64,000 nucleotides of DNA from Chryseobacterium gambrini. Lineage in GTDB: Bacteria; Bacteroidota; Bacteroidia; Flavobacteriales; Weeksellaceae. Below, piece by piece: positions 18,239 to 26,561 of the stretch. The translations under genes and the position numbers were made by a program. Location of the stretch: contig NZ_FTOV01000008.1 in assembly GCF_900156825.1 (NCBI RefSeq), positions 118,109 through 182,108 of the forward strand, read 5' to 3'. The notes beneath the pieces were generated by a model, which saw only the letters and a list, made by a program, of their open reading frames with translations, did no database searches and was not told where the DNA came from. The number at the start of each line of letters is the position of its first letter. The first letter of the stretch is position 1.

Positions 18239-18409
18239 ATGATTGGTGAATTAATTAATGTAAAATGGACAGACCGAGTTGTAAAAGAACACGTGCGAGG
18301 TCCTGTGGAACTGCTGGAATTCAGTGGCACGAATGAACAAGGCGATATTTTTAAAGTTTATGTTTACAAAGTTGAAAAAATAGAAAAGGGTAATAAGAAA
18401 GCACTGTAA
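18239..18409 (+). CDS. Small hypothetical protein, 56 residues
   Basis: This short frame runs from ATG at 18239 to TAA at 18409 and encodes MIGELINVKWTD through a lysine-rich tail. Alternating hydrophobic and charged residues (DIFKVYVYKVEKIEKG) suggest a compact beta protein. No family recognised. It lies 161 bp from the divergent hydrolase gene and about 320 bp before vgrG. It is below the size at which coding can be trusted from a single genome. Confidence 0.4.
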   Translation: MIGELINVKWTDRVVKEHVRGPVELLEFSGTNEQGDIFKVYVYKVEKIEKGNKKAL

Positions 18410-18732
18410 AACTCTGATTAGTAGAATTACGACAATTTTTAAAATAATGTCGAATTCATTTTGTCGTGAAGTTGTAAGGTATTATATTGCAAAACCAAAA
18501 TCATTAAAATGCTTATGAAAAAGAATGAATACAACCAAACAATAGTTCGCGTATCTTAATACTTAAAGAGTAATTTCGACCCACGGAATTTCTTTTGGTA
18601 CCATTATCAGATCTCTACTACGATAGCGTTGTGAAAGTACTACCTGCTTATTAATTTGTAGTCCTGGTAATTGAATTCACCGTTCGGTGATAAACCTTTT
18701 TAAATAACACAACCGAAAAAAATTATGTTATC
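18410..18732. other. Intergenic region upstream of vgrG, no gene seen
   Basis: This 323-bp non-coding stretch should contain the vgrG promoter. The sequence just before the start (AAATTATGTTATC, then ATG) has no Shine-Dalgarno, which is normal in Bacteroidota. I found no convincing promoter pair, hairpin or ORF. Confidence 0.45.
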
Positions 18733-20898
18733 ATGTTTCAACAAGAAGATAATCTTTCCAGTAAGGGAATAGATTCATCCAAGAAAAACGTTTTGGATTC
18801 GTTAAGTGACGTCAATTTAGATGACGTTACTAATATTCCGGGTCCACAAAAAGGGTATCTTAAACAAGCAAAAAATATAACCGACACGGGGCGGCAGTTT
18901 CTGAATCAGCCGTTATTACCAAATGACCCCACCACTCTCAAGGAAAAAGTTTGGTCAAACCAGCCTACTTCCAAAATATTTAATGCAGCAGGGATTCCTG
19001 AAAATGCAATTGCAGGGATCAATAGGGTAGTTAAGCTCGATATTTTTGTCGATGGAAAAGAAATCAAATATTTCAAGCACTTTAAACTTACCCAAAGCGC
19101 TGTGAAGCACCATGAATTTGAGCTTACACTTGCTCATGATACCTTAGGAGCGGCGGAAAATCACAATCTGGAAGAGGCGCAAAATTTTCTGGGAAAAAGA
19201 ATAACAATTGTCTTTAAATATAAAGATGTCGATAATAGCCCTGAGAGAAATTTTGTAGGAGTTATTACAGAAGTAGGTTTTAGTCAGGAAAAAGGAAGTC
19301 TGGGCAATCTTGTCATGACAGGCTATAGCCCCACAATATTATTGGATGCAGCACCGCATATTCAGAGTTTCGGCGGATCAAAACCTATCAGCCTAAATAG
19401 TATAGCAAGTGAAGTCATCAAAGAAGGCTTAGGTGCAGACAAATTTGATTTCAGGGTTGATTCCCGCTATGGAAATGTACCTTATAGTTGTCAGTATGAG
19501 GAGACACATTATAACTATCTGGCTAGAATGGCAGAAGCTTATGGTGAACAATTTTTCTATGATGGTGAAGTCCTTCATTTTGGACAGTTACCGCCGCAGG
19601 AGAAACCCGTTGTACTTACTTATGGCAGCAATCTGACTGATGTGAAAATCAAAATGAAGGCGCAGCATGTAAATCCAACATTCTATGGTTATAACAGTAG
19701 TAAAGATGAAAAGTTCGCTGGTGGAAAAAGTAAAATTGACCATAAATCAGATATTGCCAAAAGAGCATATGAGATTTCTGAACGGACTTTTCAAACACCA
19801 TCTTTACGTGTTGCCCCTATAAAAGCAGTAACCTTTATGGATATTGATGCATCGCAGAAAGGTACTGCCGGGAGTAAAGCGTCAGAAGTTTTTGTCACCT
19901 CAGGAAATACGACAGTTCCGTTTCTTCATCCTGGCTGTATAGCGGATATCGAGATGAGAAAAGCCGATAGTAGCGAAACCTCATACTTTACAAAACTGAT
20001 GCTTATTGAAGTGACGCACGAAGTTGACGCTCGAGGGTATTATGATGGTTCATTTCAAGCGATTGCATCCGATACAGGATTCATCCCAAGGCCGGAGTTT
20101 GTAGTTCCAAATGCGGAACCGCAGTTTGCGAAAGTAATGTCAAATACAGATCCACTCAATCAAGGGCGCGTACAGGTGCAACTGGACTGGCAACGTGGAA
20201 AGGATTCTACTGAATTTATCCGTGTAATGTCTCCCGATGCGGGTAGTAGCGATAAGGTCAGCAAAAATCGTGGATTTATGTCTGTACCAGAAGTGGGGGA
20301 TCAGGTTATTGTAAATTTTGTGCACCTGCATCCCGATCGGCCCTTTGTTATGGGAGGCATGTTTCATGGAAAAGTTGGCGCTGGTGGGGGTGAAGGGAAT
20401 AATGTAATGAGTTTCAGTGGTAGGAGCGGAGCAGAATTGAAATTTCATAATGGTGCAGGTTCCATGAACCTACAGGATCAGGGTGGAGCAAACATGCATT
20501 TCGACGGAGCGGGAAATGCCACAACAAATGCCAAAACAGCCCACAGCGTAAATGCTGGCAGCAATAGTTCCATTAATGTCGGCGGTAAAAAAAATGCCCC
20601 GCCACAATCTCTCTTCAATATGGACGCAGCAGGTAATATTACGCTTGACGGCAAGACAAGTATAACCTTTCAGGTTGGCGGAAATAAAATTGTCATCGAC
20701 AAAAAGGGGATTACCGGAACAGTTACCAATGGAAACATCAGTTTCGATGCGACTGCTGGAACATTTACTATTCATAGTAATGGCAACATGGATATCAAGA
20801 CCGATGCTGACTTAGCTGTTGACAGCAAATCTTCCAAGATCAATTCTAGTGGGCCGACCAATATTACGGGGGCAGATGTAGAAATTAATAAAGGATAA
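18733..20898 (+). CDS. vgrG: VgrG-type spike protein of a Bacteroidota type VI secretion system
   Basis: This 721-residue spike sits at the tip of the secretion tube and carries effectors. Residues 1-95 are a low-similarity leader typical of Bacteroidota VgrG. Residues about 105-440 form the gp27/gp44-like base (GINRVVKLDIFVDGKEI, then AEAYGEQFFYDGEVLHFGQ). Residues about 455-550 are the gp5 OB-fold (FAKVMSNTDPLNQGRVQVQLDW, GFMSVPEVGDQVIVNFVHLHPDRPFVMGG). The rest is a beta-helix rich in Gly, Asn, Ser and Thr. Structural T6SS genes are not in this window, so this is an orphan cargo cassette that would use a core machine elsewhere. The effector and immunity genes follow immediately. Confidence 0.93.
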   Translation: MFQQEDNLSSKGIDSSKKNVLDSLSDVNLDDVTNIPGPQKGYLKQAKNITDTGRQFLNQPLLPNDPTTLKEKVWSNQPTSKIFNAAGIPENAIAGINRVVKLDIFVDGKEIKYFKHFKLTQSAVKHHEFELTLAHDTLGAAENHNLEEAQNFLGKRITIVFKYKDVDNSPERNFVGVITEVGFSQEKGSLGNLVMTGYSPTILLDAAPHIQSFGGSKPISLNSIASEVIKEGLGADKFDFRVDSRYGNVPYSCQYEETHYNYLARMAEAYGEQFFYDGEVLHFGQLPPQEKPVVLTYGSNLTDVKIKMKAQHVNPTFYGYNSSKDEKFAGGKSKIDHKSDIAKRAYEISERTFQTPSLRVAPIKAVTFMDIDASQKGTAGSKASEVFVTSGNTTVPFLHPGCIADIEMRKADSSETSYFTKLMLIEVTHEVDARGYYDGSFQAIASDTGFIPRPEFVVPNAEPQFAKVMSNTDPLNQGRVQVQLDWQRGKDSTEFIRVMSPDAGSSDKVSKNRGFMSVPEVGDQVIVNFVHLHPDRPFVMGGMFHGKVGAGGGEGNNVMSFSGRSGAELKFHNGAGSMNLQDQGGANMHFDGAGNATTNAKTAHSVNAGSNSSINVGGKKNAPPQSLFNMDAAGNITLDGKTSITFQVGGNKIVIDKKGITGTVTNGNISFDATAGTFTIHSNGNMDIKTDADLAVDSKSSKINSSGPTNITGADVEINKG

Positions 20899-20900
20899 TT

Positions 20901-21722
20901 ATGGAGTTCGATATTCAGGATATTGGGAAAACAAGAAAGTATGCTTTCCTCAGGGAAGAGCGTTATCAATTTCAGGGTTTGCGCAATGAAAATCATTTGG
21001 AAATTGGTCTCGAGGTAAAGTTATTGTCCGTCAGCGAAGGAGTTCCCACTTTTAAAATAAATATAATCCGATATAAACAGAGTAATGCTACTGGCTTGTA
21101 CAGTTGGGTGGGGGATATTCATGAGATAAGGAATGAACTGATTTTTACCCTAAATGAAAAAGGGCAATTAGGTACAATCTTAAATATGGAAGATATACGT
21201 ATGAAGTGGGAAAAAATTAAACCGGAGCTTATAAAAGAACATAAGAAAGATCCGCACAAAGATATTTTTATCACAGGTATTAATGAACTTTTGGAAAACG
21301 CAGACAACTTATCGGATGCTTTGCGATTTGCACAGCCTTATCTGCTTCTATTTCCTGGTATTCATGCAAATCAGTTAAAAAAAGACGAAGAGACAACTGG
21401 ATATCGTGAACTTCCCAATTTTTTGGCGGCAAAAATGGTTCCTATTAATACTGTGGAGACACTTACAGAATTAGAAGATGGTAAAATCCAAATCGAAGTT
21501 CAGGGGACAATTGACGATGAAAAGTTTGAACAGGAGAAAGTTACAGCCATGATCAGGATTCTGAAAAATAGGCCACGTGTCCCTACACAGCTACAGTTAG
21601 GTTACATCGAAAGATACCGTTTGGATGAATGGCCTTGGTCTGAACAGAGTATGTGCATGAGTATAGCGGAAATTCCTGGTACGCTTTATCGTGAAGAAAG
21701 AAATATTTTAAAAGCAATATGA
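20901..21722 (+). CDS. T6SS cassette accessory protein of unknown family
   Basis: This 273-residue soluble protein starts 2 bp after vgrG and overlaps the next gene by 4 bp, so it is translated with the spike. No catalytic motif or signal peptide. The N-terminal half is beta-rich (FKINIIRYKQSNATGLYSWVGDI) and the middle is helical (ELLENADNLSDALRFAQPYLLLFPG). By position it is likely an adaptor or chaperone that loads the DUF4280 effector on VgrG, as adaptor genes normally sit between vgrG and effector. It does not resemble the DUF4123, DUF1795 or DUF2169 adaptors I can recall. Confidence 0.7.
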   Translation: MEFDIQDIGKTRKYAFLREERYQFQGLRNENHLEIGLEVKLLSVSEGVPTFKINIIRYKQSNATGLYSWVGDIHEIRNELIFTLNEKGQLGTILNMEDIRMKWEKIKPELIKEHKKDPHKDIFITGINELLENADNLSDALRFAQPYLLLFPGIHANQLKKDEETTGYRELPNFLAAKMVPINTVETLTELEDGKIQIEVQGTIDDEKFEQEKVTAMIRILKNRPRVPTQLQLGYIERYRLDEWPWSEQSMCMSIAEIPGTLYREERNILKAI

Positions 21723-22000
21723 TTTTTAAGATAGAGGATCTTGTCTTTCAAAATGACCGATACTTTATACTACTGAGCAGTAAGGATGCCGATAAACTAG
21801 CAGAACTAAACTGTCTAGATATCTATGCCGATGACGTAAAGATTAAACGTTTATCAGGTTGTCTGGTATCGGAAATATTAAAGATTCCTGATTTCACGGT
21901 CTTGGAGTCGAAAGAAAACCTAAGTGAATTGGAGCGGATTTTTAGAAAGACCAAATTGGTAGAAATCTGCACCTGCGTTAAGAACGTTAATTATAAATAA
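21719..22000 (+). CDS. Small accessory protein of the T6SS cassette
   Basis: This 93-residue protein has a start that overlaps the preceding stop (ATGA arrangement), indicating translational coupling. It ends 7 bp before the effector gene. The sequence starts MIFKIEDLVFQNDRYFILL and contains a CTCV segment near the end; no recognised domain. Position between vgrG-linked genes and the toxin gene suggests a small chaperone or adaptor, but nothing in the sequence shows it. Confidence 0.6.
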   Translation: MIFKIEDLVFQNDRYFILLSSKDADKLAELNCLDIYADDVKIKRLSGCLVSEILKIPDFTVLESKENLSELERIFRKTKLVEICTCVKNVNYK

Positions 22001-22007
22001 GTGGATC

Positions 22008-23579
22008 ATGGCAAAAAAGTATGTGCCCGAGGGTGCTTTTCTCGCCTGCGATAAAGGAACGAGCCCATCGACATTACGGGTTAGCTTTAACAAAAATACG
22101 ACTATATATGCGGTGCCAATGGCAACCGAAGCAGATAAGTTACCTTTCTTTCACCTTAAACCAATGGGACTCTGTACCTGTCCTGCAAAATGGGCTACGG
22201 GGGTAACCTGTTTACCTACTACCTTGCAATGGGATAATCCGAAGGATGGTGTAAAAATTAATGGAAACAGGATGCTTCTAGAAGATTCTACCTGCAATTG
22301 TATTTTTGGAGGTAAGATCAGTATATTTTTTGATAGGGCTTCCGCCGTTGCTTATGGTATAGGAGAAGGAAAGATGCCCAGCGATTACATCAAAGAAGGA
22401 TTTGACTGGCTTGAACAAAAAACAAAAGAAAATCGAGCTGAAAGGGATAAGATGATTCCTGACTGGATGAAACCTATTGCAGGGGCTAAGGATTGGTTTG
22501 ATGATCTTGGAACGGGATTAGTTGAAGGGGCGGTGAATGGAGTAGTCGGGCTTGGGGAAGTTATCTATCAGGTTGGGCAAGACCCGGTAGGTACTGCCGA
22601 AGCTTTAGGAGGAATGGTGAAAGAGGGGTATGAGGCGACCACTAAAGGACTTAATGAAGCATATAAATGGAGTACGACACCGGGGAATCTAGAAAAAGCA
22701 GCAAATTCTACATGGGATTGGGCTTCCAAGGAAGAGAATTGGGACAAGCTTGGAGATGATATTGTCAAGGGGGCTCAGGAAACGGGCGAATGGATCGCTA
22801 AAAATCCTCGGAAGATCGGTACTACAGTTGGAGAATTTATACCAGATGCTGTTGCAGCTGTGTATACTGCGGGTGGCTCAGTGGCAGCTACCGCAGGTAA
22901 GACAGCTTTAAAAGAAGGTGCAGAAGTCGTCGTTGAAAAGACTGTAAAGGAAGTTGCCGAGGCTGGAGCTGAAAAAGCGGGTAAAGAAGCATTGGAAGCT
23001 GGTGCAAAAAAAGGAATAAAGGAAACCTTGGAGCAGTTGGCTAAAAAAGAAAGTGATGAAATTGCTGCTGTAGTCACTAGAAGCTTGCTACCTAAATTTA
23101 AGTTAACTAATCCATTCTTAAAAAATATTGAACATGATTTAGACGAGTTCATCCGACAATTAAAAGGTCAACAAGAGGGCTTAAATAAACTAAGTGTTGA
23201 TGATTTTTTAAAGAACAGAGATGAATATCTGAAAAATGGAAGATCAGCAGAAGGTAGTGCTGCTCAGAAAAGGTTCAGACAAGAAGCATTGCAGGAAAGA
23301 ATTGAAAACAATATTGAAAGTGGGATGTCTCCTAAAAAAGCAAAATTGGAAGCTGAAGAATGGATGAGTGATAAAGCAGCTCTACACGATCCAGATCAAA
23401 TTGCTGGCGGATTCGGAGATAAAGTAACTGGGATGGGTGATAAAAGAGTAAATTCAAGCTTGGGTAGTCAGTGGAAAACAAGGATAGATGACCTTGATAA
23501 AAATGTCAGAGATGCTGCTGAGAAAATGAGCGAGGCGGAGCGAAAAAGTACATATTTAAACGTCGAACTATACCCGTAA
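22008..23579 (+). CDS. T6SS effector: DUF4280 (PAAR-like) domain fused to Ntox15-like DNase
   Basis: This 523-residue effector has residues 1-120 matching the DUF4280 PAAR-like tip domain (YVPEGAFLACDKGTSPS, LCTCPAKW, CTCP/CNC cysteines, GGKISIFFDRA), which would cap the VgrG spike. Residues about 150-350 are Gly/Ala-rich amphipathic helices (VEGAVNGVVGLGEVIYQVG; alternating Gly and Ala), plausibly for crossing the target membrane. The final 125 residues carry the Ntox15 signature HDPDQIAGG, with His460 and Asp463 of the H-x-x-D motif. Ntox15 enzymes such as Agrobacterium Tde1 are nucleases that degrade target-cell DNA. The Tdi1-like immunity gene follows after 42 bp. Confidence 0.88.
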   Translation: MAKKYVPEGAFLACDKGTSPSTLRVSFNKNTTIYAVPMATEADKLPFFHLKPMGLCTCPAKWATGVTCLPTTLQWDNPKDGVKINGNRMLLEDSTCNCIFGGKISIFFDRASAVAYGIGEGKMPSDYIKEGFDWLEQKTKENRAERDKMIPDWMKPIAGAKDWFDDLGTGLVEGAVNGVVGLGEVIYQVGQDPVGTAEALGGMVKEGYEATTKGLNEAYKWSTTPGNLEKAANSTWDWASKEENWDKLGDDIVKGAQETGEWIAKNPRKIGTTVGEFIPDAVAAVYTAGGSVAATAGKTALKEGAEVVVEKTVKEVAEAGAEKAGKEALEAGAKKGIKETLEQLAKKESDEIAAVVTRSLLPKFKLTNPFLKNIEHDLDEFIRQLKGQQEGLNKLSVDDFLKNRDEYLKNGRSAEGSAAQKRFRQEALQERIENNIESGMSPKKAKLEAEEWMSDKAALHDPDQIAGGFGDKVTGMGDKRVNSSLGSQWKTRIDDLDKNVRDAAEKMSEAERKSTYLNVELYP

Positions 23580-23621
23580 TAGGCTTTAAATGATTATATT
23601 TGTTATAGTAAAAAAGATATC

Positions 23622-24179
23622 ATGTTTGAAAAATTTATTGAAGAATACGGAAATATTGAGCATAAAGTTGAGTTGCCAAATGATCACCTTGAACAAGTAA
23701 AAAGCTTTTTACCGGATGAGCTTTTCAGTTTTATTTCGAACGGTGCAGGAAGTTATATGGATAGTTTTTTTTGGGTAGTTGATCCGGTGCAATTTGATCC
23801 TATTTTAAAAGAAATTTATGTTCCTGTCCACGAACCATCAATTTGTTTTGCTAGGGATGCTTTTGGGGGATTATATTCGTATGAGGGTGGAAGTGTGATT
23901 TATATTGACATCCGTCATGGCGTTTCAAAGGTGATTGGAAGAAAAGTTAATGTTTTGTTCAATTCGATAATGACTGATTGGGAATATTTCTCTGAAGAAT
24001 TATTATTAGATAATTACGAACCAGCGAAAGAAAGACTTGGAAAAGTTGAACCAGATGAATGTTATGGTTACGTGCCTCTTCTAGGGCTCGGGGGACCGGA
24101 AAAAGTAGAAAATTTACAAAAAGTTAAATTAAGAGAACATATATCCATAGTTGCACAAGCATTAGGCAAGATCGAATAA
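23622..24179 (+). CDS. Immunity protein, GAD-like/DUF1851 (Tdi1-like)
   Basis: This 185-residue protein lies directly after the Ntox15 effector gene. The N-terminal half (VKSFLPDELFSFISNGAG, FWVVDPVQFDPILKEI) matches the GAD-like region, and the C-terminal half (ECYGYVPLLGLGGPEKVENLQKVKLREHI) matches DUF1851/Tdi1_C. In Agrobacterium, Tdi1 binds and blocks the Ntox15 toxin Tde1, so the pair here repeats a known toxin-immunity combination. A TATATTTG at 23595-23602, inside the 42-bp gap, matches the Bacteroidota -7 element, so the immunity gene may have extra expression of its own; no good -33 partner was found. Confidence 0.85.
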   Translation: MFEKFIEEYGNIEHKVELPNDHLEQVKSFLPDELFSFISNGAGSYMDSFFWVVDPVQFDPILKEIYVPVHEPSICFARDAFGGLYSYEGGSVIYIDIRHGVSKVIGRKVNVLFNSIMTDWEYFSEELLLDNYEPAKERLGKVEPDECYGYVPLLGLGGPEKVENLQKVKLREHISIVAQALGKIE

Positions 24180-24238
24180 AAAGATGATTCAGGCGGTGTA
24201 TGTATTAAACTTTTGTTTATTTTGAATAAAGCAAAATT

Positions 24239-24712
24239 ATGAACATCAATATTAACAATATATATATCTTTATTGAACAAAACAAAAATAATGATGTCAA
24301 GTCCTTTTTAGAAAATAATGGACTTGAAATTAAGGATGAATTTGGGAGAACAAGTCTTTTAAATGCGGCATTTTACAACAATATTGAATTACTACAATGG
24401 TTAATTGAAAAGGGCGCAGAAATCAAAGCAAAGGATAATAATGGATATACGGCATTACATTTTGCTATTCAGGAGGCACATGATGATAGTGTGGCATTGC
24501 TGCTGAACCATTCCGCTGATGTGGATGCAAAAGATATTAATGGGAATACACCATCATGGGTTTGTGTAATGCATTGGAAAGGAGGTAAAAACTTTAACAA
24601 TTTAAAAAAAATGTATGACCATAATGCTGATTTTAGTATTGTAAACAATGCGGGTAGGAGTGCTAAAGATATTATACCTGAAAAAATAATGAATGATCTA
24701 AAAACAAAATAA
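24239..24712 (+). CDS. Ankyrin-repeat protein, possible additional immunity gene
   Basis: This 157-residue protein has about three to four ankyrin repeats. The clearest is DNNGYTALHFAIQEAHDDSVALLLNHSADVDAKD, preceded by FGRTSLLNAAFYNNIELLQWLIEKGAEIKAKD and followed by a degenerate copy ending NNAGRSAKDII. Ankyrin proteins are frequent as immunity or accessory genes in toxin cassettes. It starts 59 bp after the Tdi1-like gene on the same strand. It could be an orphan immunity left from a lost effector. Specific partner unknown. Confidence 0.8.
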   Translation: MNININNIYIFIEQNKNNDVKSFLENNGLEIKDEFGRTSLLNAAFYNNIELLQWLIEKGAEIKAKDNNGYTALHFAIQEAHDDSVALLLNHSADVDAKDINGNTPSWVCVMHWKGGKNFNNLKKMYDHNADFSIVNNAGRSAKDIIPEKIMNDLKTK

Positions 24713-24799
24713 TTTTTCGAGTATTTATGTATTTTGCAATTATTGAAATGTTAAATCATTTATTCAAACAGGTGTATAGCAGAAATCTTCAGTAATTAA

Positions 24800-25363
24800 A
24801 TGAAACCAACAGAAAGACAAAAGGAATTATATAAAAAGCTTTCCCCAATAATAGGTACAGAACCAAAAGTCATTAAATATGGAGATGATACAGGTGAACA
24901 TGCCATTTTCATTATGGAGTGTCCCGATCCTTTAGATAAAAATGTTATTTTTTATGCTACAATTGGATTGTCTGACTATTCTGTAGGGGATAAAAAGTAC
25001 GAATTAATGATTTCAGGATATTCGGCGCAAGATAAAGTGGGGAATATTTTGAGCACAAGTGCTTTTTTTTGCATTAAAGATCAATGGAAGGTTTCTGAAG
25101 GGGTGGTTTTTGAAAAACTCGTTGAAAAGTATTACCCAGCTTCTGAAATGAAACATATTTATTTTACTACACCGTATTTGTGGGAGGATAAACTTGAAGA
25201 TTTTATGGTACAAAATGAAGAAGTCCATTTTCTTCTTGCTATACCGATATCAGAACCTGAGTTTGAATTATTTAAGCAAAAAGGTTCTGATGCTTTAGAA
25301 ACATTGTTAGAAGAAAATGAAATTGATATTTCTGACATTAACAGAAAATCGATTTTATTATAA
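24800..25363 (+). CDS. Suppressor-of-fused (SUFU)-like immunity protein
   Basis: This 187-residue protein resembles bacterial SUFU-domain proteins, a known immunity superfamily in polymorphic toxin loci. The pattern includes DPLDKNVIFYATIGLSDY, then KYELMISGY and a C-terminal HFLLAIPISEPEFELFKQKGSDALETLLEENEID, which matches the end of many SUFU-like proteins. No enzyme motif and no signal peptide. It is third in a row of immunity-type genes after one effector, which is typical of collected orphan immunity genes. A terminator follows at 25443. Confidence 0.72.
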   Translation: MKPTERQKELYKKLSPIIGTEPKVIKYGDDTGEHAIFIMECPDPLDKNVIFYATIGLSDYSVGDKKYELMISGYSAQDKVGNILSTSAFFCIKDQWKVSEGVVFEKLVEKYYPASEMKHIYFTTPYLWEDKLEDFMVQNEEVHFLLAIPISEPEFELFKQKGSDALETLLEENEIDISDINRKSILL

Positions 25364-25748
25364 AATTAATGTCTAAAATAAACATAAGAGTTTTTTTTTG
25401 GGAAGGCTGGATAAATATAAATTATAGCATTAAATGAACTTTAAAAAGCACCCGTCGGTGCTTTTTTTGTTTATAAACTTTTTAAATAATCCTTTTTATA
25501 AATAGATTTTCTTTTAAAATCATGGTAAATTTTGGGTGGTGTATGTTAACAGAATTAGCAAAAAAATATAAATTGATAAACAGAATTTAGTTGTTAGAAG
25601 AAAACAAACCAAAATAATGAACGAGCCGCAAGCGGTTTTTAAAATGGAATGGCTCAGTGGGTGCTATTTTTAAAACTGCTTGCACCGCTTTTCTGCCAAA
25701 ATTCGGTTCCGACCATAGGAGGAGCCGAATTTTGGCGCCGGCAGTTTT
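25364..25748. other. Boundary region between T6SS cassette and PRTRC module
   Basis: This 385-bp gap has no convincing gene. It holds the terminator at 25443 and, from 25626, a cluster of inverted repeats that reaches the 3' end of the thiF-like gene. The base composition changes from AT-rich to more GC-rich after about 25620. This looks like the seam between a cargo insertion and the element backbone. Confidence 0.6.
25443..25468 (+). terminator. Rho-independent terminator of the T6SS cassette
   Basis: A-run, stem GCACC / GGTGC with loop CGTC, then a run of seven T. The flanking A and T runs lengthen the stem. It lies 80 bp after the SUFU-like gene and ends the plus-strand cargo operon. Confidence 0.85.
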
Positions 25749-25756
25749 TCAACTGC
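25626..25756. repeat. Cluster of three inverted repeats
   Basis: Three hairpins are packed in 131 bp. One is CCGC-AA-GCGG with a T-run (25626-25640). The second is a perfect 12-bp inverted repeat, GCCAAAATTCGG at 25695-25706 and its complement at 25725-25736. The third is GGCAGTT-TTTC-AACTGCC at 25739-25756, overlapping the last codons of the thiF-like gene. They may act as two-sided terminators or as a protein-binding or recombination site. Confidence 0.6.
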
Positions 25757-26561
25757 CAACGCAAATAGGTTGTGTTCTGAAATTCTTTAGATTTAAAAAG
25801 AAACCTCTATTTTCTGTCATTCCCGTTTTAAACATATTCCAAAGGAGGGAAGCTCCCATTTGCGCAATGGTACTATTGATAAAAAGGTCTTGTTTTAAAA
25901 GAGCTTCAGCCAGAGAGCAACTTGGTGTGTTATCCTCTTTTTCAGAACTGAGCATTGCATCACCGTATTCCGCAATAATGGAGGGAAGCGAATCAAAGGT
26001 TTTAAACTTCTTTGATGTGGGCTGCTCTATTTTTCCGATGGTTGACAGTATTGCCTGACCTGTGTATTTGGTGTTCCCAAGGTCTAACCAATACCTTCCT
26101 TTATCCCTGTGGTTTGCGTATTTGCTGTTTAGTTCCTGTAATATTTCTGCAATCGTAAATCTTGAAGCAACGGTATCGACACAGGAAACATAAATTGATG
26201 AACCTGCATGGAGCGGTATTTCTCCTTTTTCATCCCTTTGGAATTTTTCTGTTATGGCTTTCCAGTTTGTACCCGACCAACGGTTCAGCCTATTGATAAT
26301 TGCCTGAGATTTGAAAAGTCCCTTTTCTGATTCTGCAAATCTTTGGCGACCTACGTTTGCGGAGGTTATCATATCGTCATCCCAAAGATATACCTCCAAT
26401 CCTGGGTGGTTAAGTTCCAATAAACTGTGGTTGATTTCCATCAGCGCAGTCATAAATTTTGAACCTGTTCCACCTGCACCGATTACGTTGACACGGATGG
26501 GGTTTGTTGGACTTAGCAGGTAATTGTCCAAAAAATGGACATTGGTTTTTGGCATTCTCAT
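25749..26561 (-). CDS. PRTRC system ThiF-family protein
   Basis: This 270-residue protein has a Rossmann-type start, VNVIGAGGTGSKFMTALMEI (G-x-G-G-x-G), then VYLWDDDMITSANVGRQRF. That pattern is how ThiF/E1-like adenylyltransferases bind ATP and contact the C-terminus of a ubiquitin-like protein. The later SCVDTVASRF and WLDLGNTKYTGQAIL agree with the family. In the PRTRC set the ubiquitin-like partner is protein C, present here at 28446. The gene overlaps protein B by 4 bp and is the last of the operon. The biochemical purpose of PRTRC modification is not known; the set is found on plasmids and integrative elements. Confidence 0.88.
   Translation of the reverse strand: MRMPKTNVHFLDNYLLSPTNPIRVNVIGAGGTGSKFMTALMEINHSLLELNHPGLEVYLWDDDMITSANVGRQRFAESEKGLFKSQAIINRLNRWSGTNWKAITEKFQRDEKGEIPLHAGSSIYVSCVDTVASRFTIAEILQELNSKYANHRDKGRYWLDLGNTKYTGQAILSTIGKIEQPTSKKFKTFDSLPSIIAEYGDAMLSSEKEDNTPSCSLAEALLKQDLFINSTIAQMGASLLWNMFKTGMTENRGFFLNLKNFRTQPICVGS

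Noticed and set aside
22775..23152. Minus-strand open frame inside the Ntox15 effector gene
   Set aside because: Ala/Ser-rich mirror of the Gly/Ala helical region on the coding strand; no independent evidence.
23595..23602. TATATTTG as a full promoter for the immunity gene
   Set aside because: The -7 match is perfect but no -33 element lies at the right distance, and such octamers are common in AT-rich DNA. Mentioned only in the gene entry.
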